A stretch of DNA of 64,000 nucleotides from Aplectana chamaeleonis. Its lineage: Eukaryota > Nematoda > Chromadorea > Rhabditida > Cosmocercidae. The stretch covers positions 62,001 through 126,000 of the forward strand of contig JAPDOI010000421.1 of assembly GCA_029168955.1 (NCBI GenBank), written 5' to 3'. Shown piece after piece: positions 14,285 through 23,780 of the stretch. The position numbers and the translations under genes were made by a program. A model generated the notes under the pieces. The model saw nothing but the letters and a program-made list of their open reading frames with translations. It was not told where the DNA came from and made no database searches. The stretch's first letter is position 1. The number at the start of each line of letters is the position of its first letter.

Positions 14285-14815
14285 TTAGAGGCTGTGTCCA
14301 CGATAGAAAGCCGTATTCTGGTTTTCTATGTTTCTCAGTGGGCAAGTTCTCGATGTAGAGGATTATTGGGAAACGTCTCCATAGAACTTTTGAAAGCCGA
14401 ATAAAAAAGTTCTTAAAAAAACAATTTATTATTTATTTACGCCTGTTGGTGTGTTCTGCGCACTGCAGACAAAACGTCAAACCAAACGTCGCAAATTGTT
14501 TTGAGCTTTGAAATTTTCAGGTAAGTGACTTTGCTTTCTGTTTCGTATACCAGAAACTCTTGAAAATTTAAGAAAGTTGAATGCTCATGTTTAGATCTTA
14601 CAATTTCCAGGAATAAAGAGTATGGCAGTAGAAACTATGGACAACTGCCATATGGCTTGGGCGGGGTGATCCAATGGGTCGACTGGTTCACGAGATTTTC
14701 ACACAATTCCTGACCGTTTTCCGAGTTACTTCCATCCCCACTATTCTCAGAAGGACCCAAAGTTTACTTTCCTGCGAAAAACGGGCAATTTTCTCATCAT
14801 GAGCACTGCCTTTAA
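14285..14815. mobile_element. TTAA-type MITE, family 1, decayed left end
   Basis: Left end 'gaggctgtgtccacgata' is a mutated form of the family terminus; right end 'tcatgagcactgcctttaa' is well kept. The interior resembles the copy at 26195 ('ccgtattctggttttctatg' near 14311). It lies inside the TA-flanked element. Confidence 0.75.
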
Positions 14816-15057
14816 ATCGGATTTTGAAAAACGAATGACCATCTCAACAGCAAAGTTTACAAAGCGTAGGTCGGATCTGCGGAAACGAAACGTATGTCAG
14901 TATCTCTTGTCTATAGTAAACTTTGCAGTACCACGCCCCAAGCTGCTGGTTCCAAGAAGTTCATTCATCCATTGAGTACGTCGTATAAGACAGACGCTAG
15001 AAAAAGTCGCAAAAAATTCAGAAAACTTCGAATTACAAGCATATCTAAAACTTCAGT

Positions 15058-15160
15058 AAAATTTTAGCGATTCCCCGTTCAAATGACATCGTGGACCTGG
15101 CAGTGAGGGTGGCTTTCCCCACGCGCAGATACGCTGACCCCGCTGAGCTATGAGCTTTGC
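15058..15160 (-). repeat. Possible tRNA-derived (SINE-like) sequence
   Basis: On the minus strand, 'catagctcagcggggtcagc' resembles a tRNA D-arm/A-box (TAGCTCAGCGG). 'tttgaacgggga' about 80 nt later is a weak B-box. The arms do not fold into a good cloverleaf, so this is not called a functional tRNA. Confidence 0.25.
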
Positions 15161-15296
15161 TAAAATTTCACGATAAGGTAAGGGTATCATCAGGAGTTAT
15201 TTGGGATGTTTTGAAAAAGAAATCGGATTTGCTCAAAACTTGTATGTAAGGGTATTCTAGGTTGCTGAAAACGAATCTGGGGTCTTTTTGTCGAAA

Positions 15297-15413
15297 TGCT
15301 AGAAATACACCTCCTATTAGAAGTACACCTGTCATAGAGGTGCACCAAAAAGACGGAGCTCTGAGAATTAGAAGTACACCCTCTATTTGAAGTACACCTC
15401 TAATCGAAGTACA
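15297..15413. repeat. Clustered 'gaagtacacctct' motifs
   Basis: Five imperfect copies of 'agaagtacacctcta' lie at irregular 20-40 bp spacing just left of an inverted-repeat element. Related fragments in both orientations occur at 39003-39030 and 39705-39760, so this is part of a dispersed family. Confidence 0.55.
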
Positions 15414-15846
15414 ATACCGTCGCTATCCAATGGAAAAATGGGCAAAGTGGGCAACTAAAGCGTCTTTCGACCCCAACACTCCTCAAAGTGCTCCGTTTTT
15501 AATCTCGAAAGGACCAAAATGTTCAATGAAAACGCTTTTTTAATATGAAGTTAGTTATGAATTTGATACGGTTATCACAAGAAAATGAGCCCATTCGATT
15601 AAAAACAACCGCACGCGATCTCTAGCATGGTCAAAATGAAAATGTATTCCGCCTTAAAAAATAATGTTGCTCTCAAATTTCGCAAAATATTATCACACTA
15701 TCGGCTAGATCACGACATGCTGTACATTTCAGCGTCTTCGATATTGAAAACGGAGCACTTTGAGGTGAGTTGTGGTCGAAAGACGGTTTAGTTGCCCACT
15801 TTGCAAATTTCGCCCATTTTTTCCCTTGGATAGCGGCGGTATTGTA
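15411..15846. mobile_element. MITE with long (about 95 bp) terminal inverted repeats
   Basis: The left arm 'acaataccgtcgctatcc' onward to about 15502, ending 'caaagtgctccgtttt', is mirrored at 15746-15846. The interior is about 240 bp of unremarkable AT-rich sequence. No coding capacity. The superfamily is unknown because the target duplication is not clear. Confidence 0.75.
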
Positions 15847-16078
15847 CATCTAAAATAGAGGCCTGAGGATTAGAAGTGCATGTACCTTTAAAATAGAAAA
15901 TCCGGTATATTAATTAGGTGTTGCAAGTGAAAGGTTTACTCTTCTTTGGTTGCTGCCCCCCTAAGTTCCCTTCATTAAGTTGAATATTCACTCCACTTGG
16001 ATGATGCCCAAATCTATTCACTCTCTGCTCTCTTACCAGAGATTTCCTCACTTTCAGACGACACCCACTGATTACTTA

Positions 16079-16470
16079 AGCCTGTCCGAATGAGACTCTC
16101 CACCCACGCGGTCAGCCTGCGCAACGAGCACACATCAAACCTAGTGCATACTTCCCGTGTTGCGCGATCGCGACTGTGCATACTTTCGGTCGATATAGAT
16201 GACAAGCAATATCGACTTTCGGTCGATATAGATGGCAAGCATTAGGTTGCGTCGCTCGTGGCGATAAGTATGCACTAGGCCTCACGAAAGCATTTTTCAG
16301 ACGAGCTGACCGACGACTGAGATACAGTTAACTGGAATATTGTTCCCAATTTGTCTGATATTCGTGGTAATCTATTCACGAATCCAAAAAAACCTTCGCG
16401 GCGGCCGGTCAACACGCCCACCGGCCGCGTGGGCGAGCAGTCTCATTCGGATAGACCTGAAATACCCTGT
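16079..16470. repeat. Inverted-repeat element with nested hairpin and a 33-bp duplication
   Basis: 'gtccgaatgagact' at about 16083 pairs with 'agtctcattcggat' at about 16438, next to GC-rich GTGGGCG/CACGCGG sequence in both arms. A second pair, 'ctagtgcatactt' (about 16140) and 'aagtatgcactag' (about 16266), lies inside. Between them 'actttcggtcgatatagat' is duplicated at 16182 and 16215. A fragment like the outer arm recurs near 54840. Confidence 0.5.
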
Positions 16471-16651
16471 GGAAGTAATAAAAATTTTATTAATTCTGCT
16501 GTGACAAAAAAAATGAGTGTAATCGTTCCATACCAAAAGTAAATAGACTTTCAAAATAGCAACAAGTTCAGCGGAGAAGAGATATGTAGGGACAAATAGC
16601 TGCATGTAATACCATGTAGCTGTGCTTTGTCGTGAACTATAGTGCCAACGT

Positions 16652-16876
16652 AACTACATAGCACGTATTCGTGGTTTAGACAGCCGATTCTTTGGCTTCC
16701 AGTGTGTGGATAATGCTACTGAAAGTGAATTAAATCTATGGGCCACGGGAAGATATTTTATTCAGTAGAAATTGTGTATGAATCAAGAAGACGCGGTCAA
16801 TATTGACTTGGTGATTGCAGAAATGGCTTGGAAACAAAATTATAGGCTTAGCAGGAGCGCCAAAGCTGAGACGAAG
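16652..16876 (+). pseudogene. Unrecognised coding fragment inside the TA-flanked element
   Basis: Seventy-five codons in one frame, broken by a single TAG near 16767. They read as a natural-looking globular protein: 'IARIRGLDSRFFGF', 'ATESELNLWATGRYF', 'VIAEMAWKQNYRLSR'. The frame ends exactly where the 'attgcggtac' terminal-repeat block starts. I cannot name the family. Being in the plus frame and just inside the right terminus, it could be the last piece of the element's former protein or of a captured gene. Confidence 0.35.
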
Positions 16877-17036
16877 GCGCTATTGCGGTACGATTGCGGG
16901 TCTATTGCGGCAAGGTCGTGGCTGCCCGCAATCGTCCCGCAATCGTACCGCAATAGTGCCTCTGCGGTGCCGGCCGGCGCCGCAGAGGCACGATTGCGGT
17001 ACGTTTGCGGTACGATTGCGGGCAGTTCTCTCAGAG

Positions 17037-17210
17037 TAGAGGCACTCCCTATAAAATATGGTACTCCAAGCCGAGATCAGGCGCCAGGGCACATTCATTT
17101 ACAGTTCGAGCTGGATCTGCTTATTTAGCTTTAAAATCTGACGTACTTCCTACCACGCAGAGTTTATCTTCTTTTGAACGAATGACAAAAAAATTTCTGC
17201 TCGAGTTTTA
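17037..17210 (+). pseudogene. CR1 LINE ORF2, C-terminal end
   Basis: Continues the LINE frame from 13709 and ends at TAA 17208-17210. It shows the usual CR1 tail: 'TRG', then 'RARAHSFTVRAGSAYLAL', then 'TTQSLSSFERMTKKFL'. There is no stop in this stretch, which shows that the TA-flanked insertion is younger than much of the element's decay or landed in a conserved piece. It belongs with 11743-13709. Confidence 0.88.
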
Positions 17211-17392
17211 AGATCTATGGTGCTGCGATTCAATGTGTTTCTCAGTTTTCAATCGTGAATGACTCATGTTGTCAGCTTTTCGATTCCGTTTTTATGTGTC
17301 TATGCTGGTTTTGCTGTATTATTCTGTCACGGCTGCCTTAAATAGAAGTAAATCAATCAATCAATCAATCAATCAGTCCAAGAGAAAGAGAA

Positions 17393-17425
<33 letters not shown>

Positions 17426-17438
17426 GAGTAGAAGGTGT
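17211..17438 (+). mobile_element. CR1 LINE 3' untranslated region and simple-repeat tail
   Basis: The untranslated stretch runs to about 17350 and is followed by (AATC)n at 17352-17377 and (AGAAAG)n at 17381-17438. CR1-clade elements end in short tandem repeats and not poly(A), so the AATC run fits the element's own 3' end. The AGAAAG run may be a later expansion. Confidence 0.7.
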
Positions 17439-18534
17439 AGTGGCCCCATGGGGAGTGAGCAGATTGAATGCGGGGCTCCACTGGAAATGTGCAGGCGTCA
17501 GAAAAGGACATTACTGGGAGTTTGCAGGAAATCGGATATTGTGCACAGGACTTGACTGAAAGTGCGCTGGAAGTCGTAGCTTGTGTGCAGGATTTCATTG
17601 AGAGTGTGCAGGAAGTCTTCGAATATGATCAAGACTTCAATGGGTGGTCCTGCACGCATCGTGCACACTCTCACTGGTTCCCACACACATCCTGCACATT
17701 CTCATTGGGGTCCTGCGCGCTTTCCACGGCGTACTGAACGCCCCTTCATTGAATAGAAATCTCTCATAAACCTGGCTGTTTGCTCGCGTAAAGTTGGTGG
17801 TAAACTCGTGTTCGATGGTGGTGGTTAACTTGCGTTCAAGAACCATTTACTACCACACCTGGCTTTATGAAAAGTGACGACGGACCTCGAATTCAAATTG
17901 AGCGTCCGAAATAATCCCCCAGGGATTTGGCAAGGAGAAGTGTAGAGGAACTCGCGAATTTTTCCGATATCTTCCGCATTTCCAGGGTTTTTTTTTTCGA
18001 AAATCGGAAGGCCCAAAACCATCGGAAATCGCAAATCGGAATTCCGCTCATCCCAGCTTGGGACGAATCAAATCGAAAACTCCGGAAAATCGACAAATAA
18101 AACCCAGATTCGTGATCAGCGCCTCAGATAACCCAACTGGGAGGGTTTTAGGTCGAATACGGAACAATTTTATGAAACGCTTCCAGAGCCCTAAACTCCC
18201 AACGGTAAAATCGTTCAAAACGCTCTCAGTCTGTGCAAAGTTTGGAAAATTGACCTCCACCCTAACTTTCCACAGGGGGTTGTTTTGGGCTCTGAATACA
18301 GTTATGGGGTTCGTTTCCGAATTTTCCGAAGACTAATGTGGTTTTGGAAGGTACAATAGATACGGAAATCTGGCGAAAAACGCCTATAACTTTTTTCAGA
18401 GTGGTCTTAGGCAGCGGCAAAAACCGTCTACGTCGAAAACGGTTCTAGAAAATTACATTCCAACGGGAGTGGCCAGGTTGACTATTATTAGTTCCCTTGT
18501 CAGTTGCATGTTTGCTAGAAGAAAGAAAAGGGAG
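17439..18534. other. No gene; small inverted repeats
   Basis: 'tcataaacctggctg' (17764) and 'acacctggctttatga' (17856) form a short inverted repeat of about 110 bp. 'gtgcagga(a)gtc'-type motifs recur at 17490-17620. A weak, decayed version of the first repeat appears near 30905-30970. No coding evidence. Confidence 0.4.
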
Positions 18535-18850
18535 GTTGTAAGCACCCGTAAAAGCTGAAGCCTTCTCCATTGCTTCTCTCACGATGTTTCCCTTCCTGCT
18601 GAATTATCTCCAGATGGTCATACGGGACATTGGAAGCCAAAGGTCAGCTCGTATTTGAGGTAGTGAGGAGGGAGGTGGTGTTGGATACAAGTCTTCGTAT
18701 CCGTCTCCCATCCTGCTGAGTGCTGCTCCTCGGGCGTCCAGGCGAGTTCTTCGTGCCGTAGCTAACTGGATCACGCAAATAGGTCGCAACTATGCAGCGG
18801 GTGCGGTGGATTTGTTCTTCAGAAGATAGTTTAAAACCTCGATGCATGTT
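18535..18850 (-). pseudogene. Tc1-like transposase, N-terminal helix-turn-helix fragment
   Basis: The minus strand encodes the DNA-binding end of a Tc1-family transposase over two frames: 'YLRDPVSYGTKNSPGRPR' followed by 'RRIRRLVSNTTS' (GRPR linker between the two HTH motifs), then 'QIRADLWLPMSRMTIWR' in a shifted frame, then 'GNIVREAMEKA'. These match the usual order of Tc1 paired-type DNA-binding modules. The DDE catalytic domain is absent. Inactive relic. Confidence 0.7.
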
Positions 18851-18861
18851 GCTGGCAAGAT

Positions 18862-19026
18862 TTCACCCCGATTTTTCACTTTGTATGCGATGAATGATGC
18901 AGAAGTTCTCTATCGTATAATTAAAACCAATCTCGCTAGGTTGAGTCCGGGCAGAGCAAGCGCCGGTCGGTCATGGCAAAATAATACAGCGATAATGATA
19001 TTCTGACATGATAGGTCCGATGAGCC
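18862..19026 (+). repeat. Dispersed repeat R, left half, split by a Harbinger-like element
   Basis: Contains 'ggtcggtcatggcaaaata', 'cgataatgatattctgacatg' in shortened form, and continues after the insertion at 20618-20660 with 'cgaccggctcaaaatg' and 'ggagctaggctata'. Intact relatives lie at 38880-39003 (plus) and 41440-41600 (minus). Confidence 0.65.
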
Positions 19027-19238
19027 TTAGGCCCCGTCATAGTCGGCCGAAAAAACCGGCCGTCCTAATCCCACCCGGTCGATGTCTATGAGACACACGC
19101 AGGACGGGAAGAAATCAAGTGATAAAAATCACCTCAACTGATAAAATTCCACCTTATCTATGTCGTCCTTGGTCGTATCACGTGGATTTTTATCATTCCA
19201 GACGGTTCTATCAGTTGTGATCAAACTTTACCATATCA

Positions 19239-19865
19239 GGCCCCGGTCATAGTTGGATGAGCCGACGCCTCCAGCCCGGTCGATACACACAGAATGCATT
19301 GGAAATGGGATGCAAAAATCACTCGGTGTATCCCCCCCGCACCCCCCAACACCCCTCAACACCCACCCGGTCGATACGTATGAACAACATGGTGAGGTGA
19401 AGCTGAGAAAAGCACTCGGTGTATCCCCCGCTCCCCCGCACCCCCAACACCCCCGCACCCCGGTCGATACGTATGTTTAAAATGATGGAGTGAGGTTGAG
19501 AAAATCACTCAATGTATCCGACGCGGTCGATATCCATGCAATACGTGTATGACGGCGGATGAGAAAATCACCGGGTGGGCGGGCCTATGATAAAACATTG
19601 CGTATCACTAGAAAGCTAACCTTACTGCTACCTCCGTTACTTCACCATACTCTCCTTCACTATTTCTCTGAACAGGTGCAATCCTGTTGGCCACGTAATC
19701 ATCGTCATATCTAGTTGGATGCATCGAGTGATTTTCTCAACCTCACTCCATCATTTTAAACATACGTATCGACCGGGGGTGCGGGGGTGTTGGGAGGTGC
19801 GGGGGTGCGGGGGAGCGGGGGTGCGGGGGATGCAGATGCAAATAGCACCAACTATGACCGGGGCC
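19239..19865 (-). mobile_element. Harbinger-like MITE, copy 1 (reverse orientation), TSD TCA
   Basis: Termini 'ggccccggtcatagttgg' and 'ccaactatgaccggggcc'; TCA on both sides (19236-19238, 19866-19868). The interior has C- and G-run blocks ('ccccccgcaccccccaac', 'gcgggggtgcgggggagc') and repeated 'gaaaatcactcggtgtatcc' and 'cggtcgatacgtatg' modules. It is the reverse of the copy at 19953-20581. Confidence 0.8.
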
Positions 19866-19952
19866 TCATAGGACGATTTTTATCATTCAAGGATGATTTT
19901 TATCACTTCATTTCTTCCCGTTTTGCGTGTTTCTCATGCCTATCGACCGTGT

Positions 19953-20581
19953 GGCCCCGGTCAGAGTTGGTGCTATTTGCATCTGTAACCCACCGACTCC
20001 CCCAACACCCACCCCGCACCCCCAACACCCCCAACACCCACCCGGTCGAAACGTATGTTTAAAATGATGGAGTAAAGTTGAGAAAATCACTCGGTGTATC
20101 CAACTAGATATGACGATGATTACGTGGCCAACAGGATTGCACCTGTTCAGAGAAATAGGGAAGGAGAGCATAGTCAAAAAACGGAGGAAGCAGTGTGGAT
20201 AGCTTTCTAGTGATACGCAATGTTTTATCATAGGCCCGACCACCCGGTGATTTTCTCATCCGCCGTCATCCACGTATAGCATGGATATCGACCGCGTCGG
20301 ATACACCGAGTGATTTTCTCATACTCACTCCATCATTTTAAACATACGTATCGACCGGGTGGGTTTTGGGGGGTGTTGGGGGGTGCGGGGGGGGGTGTTG
20401 GAGGGATACACCGAGTGATTTTCTCAACCTCACTCCATCATTTTAAACATACTTATCGACCGGGTGGGTGTTGGGGGGTGCGGGGGGAATACACCGAGTG
20501 ATTTTCGCATCCCATTTCCAATGCATTCTGTGTGTATCGACCGGGCTGGAGACGTCGGCTCATCCAACTATGACCGGGGCC
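19953..20581 (+). mobile_element. Harbinger-like MITE, copy 2
   Basis: Same family as 19239-19865 and 55157-55697, in the same orientation as the latter, sharing 'tctgtaacccaccgactccc', 'ctagatatgacgatgatt' and 'gcatggatatcgaccgcg'. The two flanks do not show the same 3 bp, so it may have arrived by rearrangement or the duplication has decayed. Confidence 0.8.
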
Positions 20582-20659
20582 TAAGACGCCCGCTTTCGGC
20601 CGACTATGACGGGGGCCTTACTTCGACCGGCTCAAAATGTAGGAGCTAGGCTATATGAT

Positions 20660-22147
20660 ACCAAGAAAAAACTTTTAAAATGTTTTCAAAAAACCACGAA
20701 AGCTGCAACAAAACGTAAAGAAGATTTCCGAAGCTGTTTTGTGCACTGACTACAATGGTGTTAACGAAAAAAAGTTCAACTCTTCCATAAAACAAATATC
20801 ATTAAAATAGAGGTGTCTTATAATCATGATACGCAGTTGTATAAATCTCGTTAATTGGGGCGGGCTCACATTCATACTCTAATCTGTTCCGGAGCGTTTT
20901 TTTTCTCCGAATTGCCACCTGTATTCCCATTTTTATGATGCCCAGAACTACGTTCCCATAAGGATATCACAACAACCCCTTTAAGAAGGTTCAAGATTGT
21001 GGCTGCCGCTGATCTATAAATTTGTATTCGAGCTCAAGATATTTCCATACATCAATCATATGAAAGTTTGAAAATTCTTCCTCGCGGCGAAGAAGCCGAT
21101 CTTCGGTCTGGTTCCACCAGTGGAACACGTTGTGGTGAAGGAGTTATATAAACATCTTAGCCTGATAATTCTTATATGATAAGTGCGAAGGGATAACGAT
21201 AATTTCTCTAAACCTTCTTTTCGCAGGACAGTTACATTGCATTACACGAGCAGGAGCCAAATATGTGCAAAGGAAACAAATATGTATAGTGCAGTCAGAG
21301 AGGGTCTGCACACGCGAATCTCTAACTAGGGATTACCCTAAACTCAAACTGGAGTTATGAGACACGGTCTACTGGGGGAAACAGAAAGAAACGAATTCAG
21401 GATTTGAAATTTCACTGAATGCGTTTGGGTAGCTCAAAAACGCTTCAAGCAGTTGTTTACGGATATAATGATATTCAGTTCACGGTAACCTAACATTCTG
21501 CACAAAACCGGAGTGGACCTCATAACCGTGTTCAGAGCTTCAGATCACCCCCCCCCGGACGGAGTTTGGAGAAGAAAAATTTCCACCTCTAAACTCTCCA
21601 AATGGAATTGAGCTTAGGGGGGTCGGCTGGGGGGGGGTGAACTCAATCTCATTTTTTGAGAGTTCGGAGATGGAATTTTTTTCGCTATACCATTACCAGG
21701 CAGTTACCATTCCCTACTCCATCAAAATATTGTGGGCTCCGAAATGAAGCAACCTCAAAATTCAGAACATTTTCAAAAGGTTTCTAGACTCGAGACCTTG
21801 CGATCAAAAATGAGCACGAACAAGGGGAAAGTGAGTGCTTCACACAGCAAGGCACCGTTTGCCAAATCGTGTGTAATGTCATCTTCTTCGACGACAAGAA
21901 CTTAATTTTGAATGATCCTGGTGGCACAAAATGTCATTGGAGAGTTGTTATTGACGAGTTCTCCTGCATCATCTATCTGGATTGTAGGCAACGGATATGC
22001 TTATGTTTGATTATGCGGGATCGAGACTAGCAGCCTTGTGAAAATGTTCTGAGCAATGAGATTGCTTTGTTTCGGAGTCCAAAATGTTGTAGTAGTGGTC
22101 TATGGAGTAAGGAATTGTTATTGTTGAGAAACACAGAAATAGTACCA
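20660..22147. other. No recognisable gene
   Basis: Short hairpin-forming G/C runs at 21545-21660 ('ccccccccggacggag', 'ggctggggggggg') flank 'tttggagaagaaaaatttcc'-like inverted segments. No splice-supported coding sequence is seen. Confidence 0.35.
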
Positions 22148-22302
22148 GGTTGTTCAATAAGTTTTGCCATTCGATAAGAGAGGGCGTTGCTACTAGCCCA
22201 AAATTGTTTTGTTTTGTTGGTACACTCTTCATATAAACGTATGTGAAGTTTCATTTCAATCTGTCATTTTATTCTTTGTTAACAAGCCATTTAGTGACAG
22301 CA

Positions 22303-22652
22303 ATGGAAGAAATTGAATATCGTGCAGTGATAAAATTCTTATTTTTGGAAGGTGTAGCACCAAAAGAAATTCACGAACGAATGTTAAAAGTGTATAATGA
22401 TTGTTCACATATAATTAGAACAGTAGAAAGATGGGTTGCTGAATTTAAACGTGGTCGTACAAGCCTTGAAGACGATCCACGTGAAGGACGTCCAAAAAGC
22501 GCATCAATAAAAAAAATCGTAGCCAAAATACAGGATATGGTTTTGGAAGATCGTCGATTGGCCGAGAGAGATTTATTAGAGGCTCTACGCATCTCATTCG
22601 GCAGTGTGAGACATTTTTAAAGTGAAATTTTGGGTTTTAGAAGGCTGTGTGC
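22303..22652 (+). pseudogene. mariner transposase, DNA-binding half
   Basis: ATG at 22303 begins 'MEEIEYRAVIKFLFLEG', followed by HTH 'IHERMLKVYNDC', 'RTVERWVAEFKRGRTSLED', the linker 'DPREGRPKSASI', and 'VLEDRRLAERDLLEAL' for the second HTH, ending 'SFGSVRHF' then TAA (22618-22620). The frame beyond that stop still reads 'SEILGFRRLC', the usual continuation 'LGFRKLCARWVP', up to the MITE. Family order and length are normal for mariner up to this point. Confidence 0.85.
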
Positions 22653-23107
22653 TTAAAGGCAGTGTTCACAAAAAAAAGTTGCATTTTTTTGGCTGAGTCG
22701 TAAGCTTTGGGTCCCTCTAAGAAGATTAGGAACGGAAGTGAGACGAAAAACGGTCGGTAAGTGGGTGAAAATTTCGTGGACCAGCCGACCCATTGAGCCA
22801 CTCCGCCCACGTCCTATAAGAGTTGCACTGGATTCGCGGTTAGATGAGCGATGGTTTCCGATCAAAAGCCCCGTTCTGAACTTCATTCTCAACTTCTCTC
22901 TTTACTCAGGTCAGCTCGACCACACCGGCTGCAAAAAACGGAAGTTATAAGCCTCGGAAAACTCGTTTACACATCCCTAGCTGAAGTTTGAGAGGCAATA
23001 ACTCCATTTCCAGGGGGTCTTGTACGATTCCAGGGACATCATTGAAATCAGCATGGGACCGTTTTCAAGATAGGCGGAAAAACAGACACAGTGAACACTG
23101 CCTTTAA
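22653..23107. mobile_element. TTAA-type MITE, family 1, inside mariner
   Basis: 'ttaaaggcagtgttcac' at the left and 'gtgaacactgcctttaa' at the right; TTAA duplication 22653-22656 and 23104-23107. Mariner coding sequence resumes directly at the right edge. Confidence 0.9.
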
Positions 23108-23778
23108 TTCGCTAACAATGGAACGAAAACACATTCGAATGCGACTTTCTCAGCAATATTTGGAGCGTTTTAAGGAAAGATGAAGTGTATTTTTGGCGTC
23201 GGTTCATCACTATGGTTGAGACTTGGGTCTATCAGCATGATGTTGAATCAAAACAAGAGGCTAAAGAGTGGTGTGAACCTGGTTGGTCGGCTTCGAAACG
23301 AGTTCGCGTCCGGAAATCGGCCAAGAAGGTTATGGCATAAGTTTTTTGGGATGCGAAAGGAATTTTGTTTGTGGATTACTTGCAAGCTGGTTAAGCAATC
23401 AATTCTGAATATTATTGCAATATTTTGGACCAGCTGAAGGAAAAAATTAGTTAAAAAGGCACAGTTTGCAGAGGAAAAAAATCCTTTCTCTTCAGGACAA
23501 ATCACCGTGTCACAAGAGCATTTTACAATTGCTAAAACCCATGAATCAAAGTTCGAATTGTTGGAGCATCCACAGTATTCACCAGATTTGGCCCCCAGCG
23601 ACTTCCACTTGTTTCCAAAACGCAAAAAAGTTTTGCGTGGCAAGCGTTTTTCGTCAAATGAAGAGGTCATGACAGCTGTTGAAGCATATTTTGCCGACCT
23701 TCCGGATTCATCTTTTAGGGATGGGATCCACAGATTGGAGGAATGTTGGAGCAAGTGTAATAATGGTCGGGGAGTCTG
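23108..23778 (+). pseudogene. mariner transposase, catalytic half, mutated
   Basis: Reads 'TMERKHIRMRLSQQYLERF', then after a frameshift 'EVYFWRRFITMVETWVY'. The first catalytic Asp of the usual 'TMDETW' block is Val here. It continues with 'SKQEAKEW' and 'VFWDAKGILFVDYL', then a region with the second Asp ('LQDKSPCHKS'), and finally 'YSPDLAPSDFHLFP', which carries the third Asp of the D-D34-D triad, followed by 'LRGKRFSSNEEV' and 'GIHRLEECWSKC'. At least three stops and a frameshift. Catalytically dead. Confidence 0.85.
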
Positions 23779-23780
23779 AG

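Larger units (their letters stand above)
13712..17036. mobile_element. TA-flanked 3.3-kb DNA element interrupting the CR1 LINE
   Basis: Termini are 'ctctgagagaactgg' (left) and 'gcagttctctcagag' (right), each next to TA, giving a 2-bp target duplication. Behind the termini lie blocks rich in 'attgcggtac' and its complement (13724-13860 and 16877-17030). Removing 13712-17038 joins the LINE frame perfectly, giving 'PSTTRGTPYKIWY', so the ends are exact. TA duplication suggests a Tc1/mariner-superfamily element (inference). The inside holds a MITE (14285-14815), other inverted repeats and two coding-like fragments, but no recognised transposase. A truncated relative of the left end lies at 31879. 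Confidence 0.85.
19030..20617. mobile_element. PIF/Harbinger-like element (outer), with nested relatives
   Basis: Termini 'ggccccgtcatagtcggccg' (left) and its complement 'cgactatgacgggggcc' (right) are flanked by TTA on both sides (19027-19029, 20618-20620). A TWA 3-bp duplication with GGCC-type termini fits PIF/Harbinger (inference). Its own sequence (19030-19235, 19869-19952, 20582-20617) contains repeated 'gtgataaaaatca' motifs. Two related elements in opposite orientation occupy most of the interior. No transposase or Myb-like gene is seen. Confidence 0.75.
22148..23780 (+). mobile_element. mariner element, split by a MITE and truncated at the 3' end
   Basis: Starts with a mariner-type terminus 'ggttgttcaataagttttgc', has a transposase gene in two parts (22303-22652 and 23108-23778) and stops without a matching right terminus, so the 3' end is lost. 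The MITE at 22653-23107 interrupts the gene between the DNA-binding and catalytic domains. Confidence 0.85.
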
